A program made the position numbers and the translations under genes. A DNA stretch of 46,429 nt, from positions 1 to 46,429 of the forward strand of contig NZ_KB899057.1 of the NCBI RefSeq assembly GCF_000377985.1, written 5' to 3'. Numbering within the stretch: position 1 is the stretch's first letter; the number at the start of each line of letters is the position of its first letter. Below the pieces are notes generated by a model, which saw only the letters and a program-made list of their open reading frames with translations, was not told the DNA's origin and ran no database searches. This document shows positions 13,412 to 19,739 of the stretch, piece by piece. The DNA is from Sporolactobacillus vineae DSM 21990 = SL153 (GTDB taxonomy: Bacteria; Bacillota; Bacilli; Bacillales; Sporolactobacillaceae).

Positions 13412-15763
13412 ATGGTAGGAATGAAAACGATTACAGAACATAAGCCGTCCTTTTTGACCGTACGAAAAACCAGCCGGATTGATGAAATGAAAGCCAATCT
13501 GTTTAAGCAAAAGCGACGTATTTCTCTGGAACGTGCCCTACTGTTCACAGCCAGCGACAAAGAAACGGAAGGCCAGCCGCAGATCATTCGCCGGGCGAAA
13601 GCAACCGCATATATTCTTGACCATGTTGCGATCAGTATCCGCCCAGGTGAATTGCTCGCAGGAAACAGGACGATCGCGCCGAGAAGCGGCATCCTGTCTC
13701 CGGAAATGGATCCTTACTGGATTATGGAGGAAATCGACACCATCCACAATCGCCCACAGGATGCTTTTGAATTCACTGAAGAAGATAAGAAGATTTACCG
13801 CGATCAGCTGCTCCCCTATTGGTCCGGACGTTCGATGAAAGATTTTATCAATGGAAAAATCACTTCCGATGCCAAAAAAGCCGTAGACGACCGGGTGATC
13901 AAACTCAATCAGACCGACAAGGGGCAGGGCCATATTATCATGGACTTCGCATCAATTCTGAACCATGGGATTAGCTTCTATCAAAAGCAGCTAGAGGCTA
14001 AACGGCAGCAATATCCGGACAATCTTTTTTACCAGGCCGGACAGCTGATCTACGCCGCTATGTCCCGCCATTTTCTCCGTTACGCTGAAAAGGCACATGA
14101 CCTGGCGCTGCAGCCGGGTGTGACCGAGTCCAGAAAAATCGAATTGAACGAGATGGCGGCGATGTGCCGGCGGCTCAGCACCCAGGCACCGCAAACCTTT
14201 TATGAAGCGCTGCAGCTTCTGTGGATGACCAGCATTGTCGGGCAGTATGAATCCAATGCTTCCTCGCTCTCACTGGGACGCATGGATCAATATCTGTACC
14301 CATTTTATGACGCATCCGTTCAAGCAGGCGTTCCCTCATCTTTTCTGCGGGAAGTGCTCGGCGATTTCTACATCAAGACCAATGATGTCGTGCTCTTGCG
14401 CAGCCGTGAAAGTGCCAAATGTTTCGCTGGATTCCCGACCGGCTATACGGTTGCCTTGGGCGGTCTGGACAAATACGGGCAGCCGTCTGTCAACGAGTTG
14501 TCCTATGAGATGCTGGACCTTTACCAGCAGATCCGGCTGCCGCAGCCCAATCTGTCTGTACGCATCAACGAACTGATCCCGAGAAGCTTTCTCGTCAAAA
14601 CCTGCGAGACAATCCGGCTCGGCACCGGCATTCCGCAGATTTTCAATGATGAAGTCATCATCCCCGGTTTCCTGAGCAAGGGCGTTTCCCTGGATGATGC
14701 ACGCGACTATGCAGTGGTCGGCTGCGTGGAAACAACCATTCCCGGCCGGACATACGGCCTTCACGACATTGCCCTGTTCAACTTGCTTCGCGTCATGGAG
14801 ATCTGCTTGTATGAACTGCGCGACCGCAAGCACCTGACCTATGGCCAGCTGACGCACTATCTGTTTGGCCGAATTGATGATTATGTTAAGGCGGTCACGG
14901 CGGGTTCCGACATCGTCGACCTCGCCCACAAGGAATTTGCTCCGATCCCGTTCCTGTCCACCTTGATTCAAGATTGCATTGAAAACGGTCAGGACGTCAC
15001 ATCCGGAGGAGCCCGTTACAACTTTTCAGGAGTACAGGGTATCGGTGAAGCGAACTTAAGCGATTCACTCTATGTGATTAAAAAAATTGTTTTTGAAAAT
15101 CACGAAATGACACTCGGTGAACTTGTAGATGCACTGGAAGCCGATTTTGAAGGCAAGTATGCGCCTCTGCGTGCGCATTTCATTTCTGATTTTGGTAAAT
15201 ACGGCAACGACAATCCGGAAATTGATCAGATCGCCGCGAAAATTTTCCGGCATTTCGCCTGCGAACTGGATAAATACCGGAATATCCGCGGCGGCGTCTT
15301 CAACGCCGGGGCCTATACCGTTTCCGCCCATATTCCGCTTGGTGAAGATGTCGGTGCCACCCCGGACGGCCGAAAAGCACAGGAACAGCTTGCCGACGGC
15401 GGACTGTCGCCAATGGTCGGCCGCGATAAGCTCGGCCCGACCGCCGTTCTGAAATCCGTCAGCAAAATCGACAACATGCTCGCCGTCAACGGCAGTCTGC
15501 TCAACCTCAAGTTTCAGCCGTCCGCTTTGAACGGAACAGCCGGCATCAATAAGTTTGCCGATTTCCTGATGGCATTCACAAAGCTGAAAATCCGTCATGT
15601 CCAGTTCAACGTGCAGTCGCGTGAAACGCTCCTTGACGCGCAGAAGCATCCGGAAAAATATACCGGATTAATTGTCCGTGTCGCTGGCTACTCCGCGTTT
15701 TTCATCGATCTGAATAAGAAGATACAGGACGATATCATTGCCCGCTGCGAACATGTTCTGTAA
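13412..15763 (+). CDS. pflD: Glycyl radical enzyme, PflD/YbiW type (predicted 1,5-anhydrohexitol-6-phosphate lyase)
   Basis: A 783-residue glycyl radical enzyme. The radical-bearing glycine is Gly759 in VRVAGYSAFF near the C-terminus and the catalytic thiol is Cys438 in AVVGCVETTIPG, with Glu440 two residues later. GQGH (171-174), YESNASSLSLGRMDQY (~279-294) and the YNFSGVQGIGEANLSDSL block are typical of the dehydratase/C-O lyase side of the family, not of pyruvate formate-lyase, which has adjacent cysteines. Along its length it recalls E. coli PflD (from memory). PflD and YbiW are reported to open the ring of 1,5-anhydromannitol- and 1,5-anhydroglucitol-6-phosphate to 1-deoxyfructose-6-phosphate. 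An AAAGGAG site precedes ATG 13412; the activase follows 14 bp later. Oxygen-sensitive cytoplasmic enzyme. Alternatives: another diol or glycerol dehydratase-like activity. Confidence 0.85.
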   Translation: MVGMKTITEHKPSFLTVRKTSRIDEMKANLFKQKRRISLERALLFTASDKETEGQPQIIRRAKATAYILDHVAISIRPGELLAGNRTIAPRSGILSPEMDPYWIMEEIDTIHNRPQDAFEFTEEDKKIYRDQLLPYWSGRSMKDFINGKITSDAKKAVDDRVIKLNQTDKGQGHIIMDFASILNHGISFYQKQLEAKRQQYPDNLFYQAGQLIYAAMSRHFLRYAEKAHDLALQPGVTESRKIELNEMAAMCRRLSTQAPQTFYEALQLLWMTSIVGQYESNASSLSLGRMDQYLYPFYDASVQAGVPSSFLREVLGDFYIKTNDVVLLRSRESAKCFAGFPTGYTVALGGLDKYGQPSVNELSYEMLDLYQQIRLPQPNLSVRINELIPRSFLVKTCETIRLGTGIPQIFNDEVIIPGFLSKGVSLDDARDYAVVGCVETTIPGRTYGLHDIALFNLLRVMEICLYELRDRKHLTYGQLTHYLFGRIDDYVKAVTAGSDIVDLAHKEFAPIPFLSTLIQDCIENGQDVTSGGARYNFSGVQGIGEANLSDSLYVIKKIVFENHEMTLGELVDALEADFEGKYAPLRAHFISDFGKYGNDNPEIDQIAAKIFRHFACELDKYRNIRGGVFNAGAYTVSAHIPLGEDVGATPDGRKAQEQLADGGLSPMVGRDKLGPTAVLKSVSKIDNMLAVNGSLLNLKFQPSALNGTAGINKFADFLMAFTKLKIRHVQFNVQSRETLLDAQKHPEKYTGLIVRVAGYSAFFIDLNKKIQDDIIARCEHVL

Positions 15764-15777
15764 AGAAGGTCTGCTTT

Positions 15778-16560
15778 ATGACAAAAGGTCTGGTTTTCAC
15801 TATCCAGCGCTACTCCATTCACGATGGAACCGGCATCCGTACGATGGTCTTTCTCATGGGCTGCCCGCTTCACTGTCCGTGGTGTTCCAACCCAGAATCT
15901 CAGGGGACGGTCCAGCCGAAAGTATGGATGAAAAATAAGAAACCGGAGACCCTCGGCCGCTGGATGTCGGTCGAAGAAGTCATCCGCGAAGTGGAGAAAG
16001 ATGAAATTTTTTACCGTACATCCGGCGGCGGTCTGACGCTGTCCGGCGGCGAAGTGCTGATGCAGGCCGATTTCGCTTCCGAACTGCTCCGGGCTGCTAA
16101 AGAACTGGGGATCAGTACGGCCATCGAAACAGCCGGATCACTGCCCCTGCATCAGTTTGAAAAAGTGCTTCCGTATGCTGACCAAATCCTGTTCGATCTG
16201 AAGATTATGGATTCTGCACGTGCATTAGCGATTATCGGCGACAAAATGTCCCTGATCAAAACGAATTTTGAAGCCGCATTGCGCACGAAAACCGTGCAAC
16301 TCATTCCAAGAGTCCCGCTGATTCCCGGATACACAGTCCGGCAGGAAAATCTGGAACAGATCCGCGATTATCTGAAGGAACAGGGGATTCATGAACTTCA
16401 TATTTTGCCCTTCCATCAGTTCGGCAGCCAGAAATACGAGGATCTGGATCAGGCGTATGCGCTCAAGAATACACCGTTACTGAAAAAAGAGGACGTGGAA
16501 CAGATCAGGGAATTTTTTGAACACAGTGCGCTGAACGTCGTCGTCAGCGGTCTCGCCTGA
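15778..16560 (+). CDS. pflC: Glycyl radical enzyme activating enzyme (radical SAM), without auxiliary cluster
   Basis: A 260-residue radical SAM protein that generates the glycyl radical on the enzyme encoded 14 bp upstream. FTIQRYSIHDGTGIRTMVF (8-26) and the CX3CX2C cluster motif GCPLHCPWCSNPE (Cys29, Cys33, Cys36) are at the N-terminus, then SGGGLTLSGGEVLMQ (~82-96), IETAG, LFDLKIMD and LLPFHQ-like LPFHQFGSQKY near the C-terminus. Those three cysteines are the only ones in the protein. Most activases of this branch, E. coli PflC included as I recall, have an extra cysteine-rich insert right after CxNPE; here a short basic linker replaces it, so only one [4Fe-4S] cluster is possible, as in PflA. 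GAAGG precedes the ATG. Confidence 0.92.
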   Translation: MTKGLVFTIQRYSIHDGTGIRTMVFLMGCPLHCPWCSNPESQGTVQPKVWMKNKKPETLGRWMSVEEVIREVEKDEIFYRTSGGGLTLSGGEVLMQADFASELLRAAKELGISTAIETAGSLPLHQFEKVLPYADQILFDLKIMDSARALAIIGDKMSLIKTNFEAALRTKTVQLIPRVPLIPGYTVRQENLEQIRDYLKEQGIHELHILPFHQFGSQKYEDLDQAYALKNTPLLKKEDVEQIREFFEHSALNVVVSGLA

Positions 16561-16576
16561 GGAGATTCAATACACG

Positions 16577-16625
16577 AAAAAAGGAGCCTGGAATGCGCTG
16601 GGTCGGCACATTTCAGGCTCCTTTT
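16577..16625. terminator. Bidirectional terminator between activase and RpiR genes
   Basis: AAAAAAGGAGCCTG (16577-16590) pairs with CAGGCTCCTTTT (16614-16625) around a loop that itself holds AATG/CATT complementarity. Located between convergent genes. Confidence 0.85.
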
Positions 16626-16636
16626 ATTCCTTCTGT

Positions 16637-17482
16637 TCAGATCTTGTTCGATGCGATCAGCAATTCATGCTTCTGAATGTGCTTCTTCAGCTGCGGATCG
16701 TCCGCAATCAGCAGCATGAACAGCGCTTCAACAGCGGTCACCGCAGACACGCGGGAAAAGAAGTATTCCGACATAAAAATGGTGCCGCGGCTCGCCGTCA
16801 CGATGTTATAATCCGCCAGTGCAGCCATTGGCGAATGGTCACTGTTCGTCAGCGTAATGACGGTCGCCTGATTTTTCCTGGCTGTATTGATCAGCTGGAT
16901 CAGCCGGCGGGATTCACCGGAGTTGGAAATGACCATGACCACGTCGGAATCCGTCAGATTCAGCGTCTGTCCCATCGCTACTTCCCAGGAAGAAGCCGTA
17001 AAGGCCAGCCGTCCGATCTGGTTGAACTTAAAGCAGGCATCAAGCGCCACCGGGAACGTATTGCCCTCCGCCATCACCTGAATCAACCGGGACCCTTTTA
17101 TAACACGAATGATCTGTTTCGTAGTCTCCGGGTCAAACCCCTCCAGCGTCGCCTCGATCTCATCCTTTTTATCGCCCATCAGTTTCTCCAGGGTTTTATC
17201 TTCGCTGTGCAGAGATTGATTATTCTGAGTCTCGTCATTGACGACCGAAACCTGGGCCAGCATGACTTTTAAATGATGAAACCCGTTCAGGCCGATCCGT
17301 TTACAGAAACGGGACACCGACGCCTCACTGATTTTGGCCCGCCCGGCAAGCTGTGAAATCGTCGCATTGATCACAAACTGCGGATCGTTGATGACCAGAT
17401 CGACGATGCTCTTTTCCGATTTGGAAAACTTGCCCAGGTGTGAATAGATACGATTGACAAATGCCTTATAATTTGACTCCAT
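16637..17482 (-). CDS. RpiR/MurR-family transcriptional regulator with SIS domain
   Basis: A 281-residue regulator: RpiR-type helix-turn-helix (FSKSEKSIVDLVINDP, ISQLAGRAKISEASVSRFCKR, ~18-65) followed by a SIS phosphosugar-binding domain (VMVISNSGESRRLIQLINTARKN and ATVITLTNS, ~180-215). ATG at 17482 follows AGGAAG, and its first 17 bp overlap the end of the oxidoreductase gene, so the two are translationally coupled and the regulator is the second gene. Two TGAA(A)CTAATTT(T/C)AAT boxes at the operon promoter (18592-18637) are likely its operators, giving autoregulation. The effector should be a phosphosugar related to the oxidoreductase pathway. Confidence 0.88.
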   Translation of the reverse strand: MESNYKAFVNRIYSHLGKFSKSEKSIVDLVINDPQFVINATISQLAGRAKISEASVSRFCKRIGLNGFHHLKVMLAQVSVVNDETQNNQSLHSEDKTLEKLMGDKKDEIEATLEGFDPETTKQIIRVIKGSRLIQVMAEGNTFPVALDACFKFNQIGRLAFTASSWEVAMGQTLNLTDSDVVMVISNSGESRRLIQLINTARKNQATVITLTNSDHSPMAALADYNIVTASRGTIFMSEYFFSRVSAVTAVEALFMLLIADDPQLKKHIQKHELLIASNKI

Positions 17483-18488
17483 ATTTTTCTTCCTGTTCAC
17501 TCTTTATCTGATCAAAGGGATACTTCATGCCCCATTGATTCCGTACATTGGTCAGGATATTCATCACGTCGAACGACAGAGCAAATTCGCCGTCGTCATG
17601 GCCCTGCTCGATATAGCGCTGCATATCCCTGACTTCATACTGCAGGGCAAGCGATTCATCACCGGCAGTGATCACATCATGGGTTTCCGTGTGCGCATCT
17701 TCGGTGTAAGTAATCGACGCCCTGGTTGCCCGCGGATAATTGCTGATTTCAATATATCCTCCGGTTCCGGAAATCACACCGCGTTTCGGCTGTTTTGCCC
17801 GCATTGACAGCGCCATCACCGCCAGCTGATCATCGAGATTTTTCAGAATGATCCCCGACTGTTCATCCACGCCGGTTTCAAAATAGTCGACCGTCGTCAG
17901 TACGCTGACCGGCTGCGACTTTAAGAAGGAACGGGCAAAAGCAGTGGCATAACCGCCGATGTCCAGCAGCGCGCCGCCGGCCAGATCCTTATTGAAGAAA
18001 CGGTTCCGGACGTCGTAATCTTTCAGGCTGCCGAAGTTCACCTGAACCAGTTTGATCTGGCCAAGTTTTCCAGACTGGATCAGCCCTTTGATCTTTTTGT
18101 ACAGCGGCATGTGCAGCAGTGTCAGGCCCTCAGTGACAATCAGCCCTTTTTCTTCCGCCAGTTTCCGGACATTGTTCAGCTGCTGCGCATTCACCGTGAT
18201 CGCTTTTTCGGCGAACACGTGCTTGCCCGCCTCCAATGCCTTCATAATATAACCATAGTGGAAATTGTGCGGCGTGGCAATATAAATCACGTCAACATTC
18301 GGATCGTTGATCATTTCATCCGGATTCAGATATGAATGCTGAATGTGCTTTTCGCTGCTGAATGTGCGCAGCGCCTTTTCATTCACATCCGCCACCGCAT
18401 AAATTTCTCCGTTAACACTGTTCAATGCATCTGCCATTTCATGTGCGATCCATCCAGTACCAATCATACCCCAGTTATACTTTGTCAT
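17466..18488 (-). CDS. Gfo/Idh/MocA-family NAD(P)-dependent oxidoreductase
   Basis: A 340-residue dehydrogenase with an N-terminal Rossmann fold (WGMIGTGWIAHEMADAL, 6-22), the family dipeptide EK in GKHVFAEKAITVN (~89-101), and a C-terminal GFO/IDH domain (GGALLDIGGYATAFARSFL, ~173-191). Substrates in the family are sugars, inositols, anhydrofructose and dihydrodiols. I chose ATG 18488 since AGGAGG lies 9 nt upstream; the first ATG (18497) abuts the Shine-Dalgarno. It heads a two-gene operon with an RpiR regulator. One family member, 1,5-anhydrofructose reductase, makes 1,5-anhydromannitol, the proposed substrate of the glycyl radical locus next door; that link is speculative, as the operon has its own regulator. 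Confidence 0.85.
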   Translation of the reverse strand: MTKYNWGMIGTGWIAHEMADALNSVNGEIYAVADVNEKALRTFSSEKHIQHSYLNPDEMINDPNVDVIYIATPHNFHYGYIMKALEAGKHVFAEKAITVNAQQLNNVRKLAEEKGLIVTEGLTLLHMPLYKKIKGLIQSGKLGQIKLVQVNFGSLKDYDVRNRFFNKDLAGGALLDIGGYATAFARSFLKSQPVSVLTTVDYFETGVDEQSGIILKNLDDQLAVMALSMRAKQPKRGVISGTGGYIEISNYPRATRASITYTEDAHTETHDVITAGDESLALQYEVRDMQRYIEQGHDDGEFALSFDVMNILTNVRNQWGMKYPFDQIKSEQEEKYGVKL

Positions 18489-18591
18489 CTTATTCATCCT
18501 CCTGATGTTTGATTTTTTACTCACCGGCAAAAAGGTTTGCGATGCAGAATCCATAAGAAGTGCTTCCATCCCCCTTTTTCCCTTTTAAAAA

Positions 18592-18695
18592 TTGAACTAA
18601 TTTCAATTAATTATTTATCTCTGAAACTAATTTTAATATATACACTCAGAGCCATTTTGTCAACGAAAAACAGTTGGTAAATGAAAACGGTTTTA
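18592..18695 (-). promoter_or_regulatory. Promoter, paired operators and cre-like box of the oxidoreductase-RpiR operon
   Basis: On the minus strand a perfect -35 TTGACA (18663-18658) is followed after 17 nt by TATATT (18640-18635). Two similar imperfect palindromes, TGAAACTAATTTTAAT (18622-18637) and TGAACTAATTTCAAT (18593-18607), overlap and follow the -10; they are 29 bp apart, close to three helical turns, and suit a RpiR-type repressor. TGAAAACGGTTTTA (18682-18695), 12 of 14 to the cre consensus, lies upstream of the -35. I see nothing convincing in the remaining gap up to the next gene at 18923 apart from a ribosome binding site. Confidence 0.7.
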
Positions 18696-18922
18696 CCGGC
18701 TTCACAAAATTGCCACAGGTATGAAATCCAGTCAAAAAGAACACGTTGATCATGTGCTGCCCTTCGGCCTATACGAGAAGACATCCTTTGGAAACAGCAC
18801 TGTTCCGGATCCAAACGGATCACAACCTGTAGTGCATGCGATCAAAAAAAATATATACGAGCCCGGCATTTCCAGATATAATATTTGTGTCAGGACAAAT
18901 CCACGTAAGGAGGTGTGAAACG

Positions 18923-19330
18923 ATGAATGACGAAGTGAAGCTAATCCTCACAGAAATGCAGCACGGGTTCGATAAAGTCAATCAGAGACTTGATAAGTTC
19001 GAAGTGAAATTCGAAGAAATCGACCGGAAGTTCGAAGCTATTGATCAGCGGTTTGGTGCAATTGAACGACGGCTCGACGCGATGGATCAGAAGTTCGAAG
19101 CCATTGATCAGCGGTTCGGTACGATGGATCAGAAGTTCAACGGTATTTATGAGCGACTGGATCGGCTTGAAAGTAAAGTTGACGCAATCCAGGATCAAGT
19201 TGTAAAAAAATCAGAAGCCATTACCGAACTGAACACAAAATTTGAACAGCATTCAAAGGTACTGACCACTCTTTCATTACGGTCAATTGTCCATGAAGGT
19301 GAAATCAGAAACCTGAAGCAAGCGCAATAA
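18923..19330 (+). CDS. Small heptad-repeat coiled-coil protein, function unknown
   Basis: A 135-residue, highly charged protein that is almost wholly a predicted coiled coil. From residue ~12 to 95 hydrophobic positions recur every 3-4 residues with units such as KFEAIDQRFGAI, RRLDAMDQKF, KFEAIDQRFGTM and YERLDRLESKVDAI; the last 40 residues keep the pattern more loosely. The DNA repeats too: TTCGAAGC(T/C)ATTGATCAGCG recurs 63 bp apart (19031 and 19094), so the array grew by duplication of heptad multiples. A strong AAGGAGGTG lies 7 nt before the ATG, so it is expressed. No signal peptide or membrane segment. No family function is known to me; a structural or scaffolding role is only a guess. 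Stands alone on its strand. Confidence 0.75.
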   Translation: MNDEVKLILTEMQHGFDKVNQRLDKFEVKFEEIDRKFEAIDQRFGAIERRLDAMDQKFEAIDQRFGTMDQKFNGIYERLDRLESKVDAIQDQVVKKSEAITELNTKFEQHSKVLTTLSLRSIVHEGEIRNLKQAQ

Positions 19331-19449
19331 TCAACATCCTCTTGTGTTTCCGAAGCAAGTATGCCCCCGAACACATCTTTAATGATTTTCCCAGATCGCA
19401 TTGGACGAACATTACCCGGTATATTTAATAATTTGAGCGTTTACATGTA

Positions 19450-19495
19450 TGCCCTGTCGATTCAGAGTCTGAATGCGGCAGGGCACATTTTATTT
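19450..19495 (+). terminator. Hairpin terminator downstream of the coiled-coil gene
   Basis: TGCCCTG (19450-19456) pairs with CAGGGCA (19479-19485), with an inner palindrome ATTCAGAGTCTGAAT in the loop, then a T-rich stretch. It lies 120 bp after the coiled-coil stop. In the rest of the 19331-19739 gap I see no gene or other clear signal. Confidence 0.65.
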
Positions 19496-19739
19496 TCATC
19501 GTGAATGACCGAGTTTTGGTCCAAATCAGATAAAAAATTCTGCTGTTCAGGCACTTTTTCAGGAAAAATGAGCCGTTCATAAGTAAACCTGGCAAATCAG
19601 GGTTACAAAAACGATACTTTTTTGAATAGCAGCAACACATAGATCAGCCGAAATAGTGAATTTTCAACATGGGCATGCTGATTCTGCTGAGCTTCAGCCT
19701 AAATTTTTCCGCGAACCGTGTATCCACGGCCTCCAGTAC

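Noticed and set aside
13412-15763. Pyruvate formate-lyase or choline trimethylamine-lyase
   Set aside because: It lacks the adjacent cysteine pair of PFL, has a single GCVE cysteine, and the neighbours are a sugar PTS and an aldolase, not eut/cut microcompartment or formate genes.
18721-18918. Plus-strand frame before the coiled-coil gene
   Set aside because: No ribosome site, no codon pattern or family resemblance; it lies in a promoter region.
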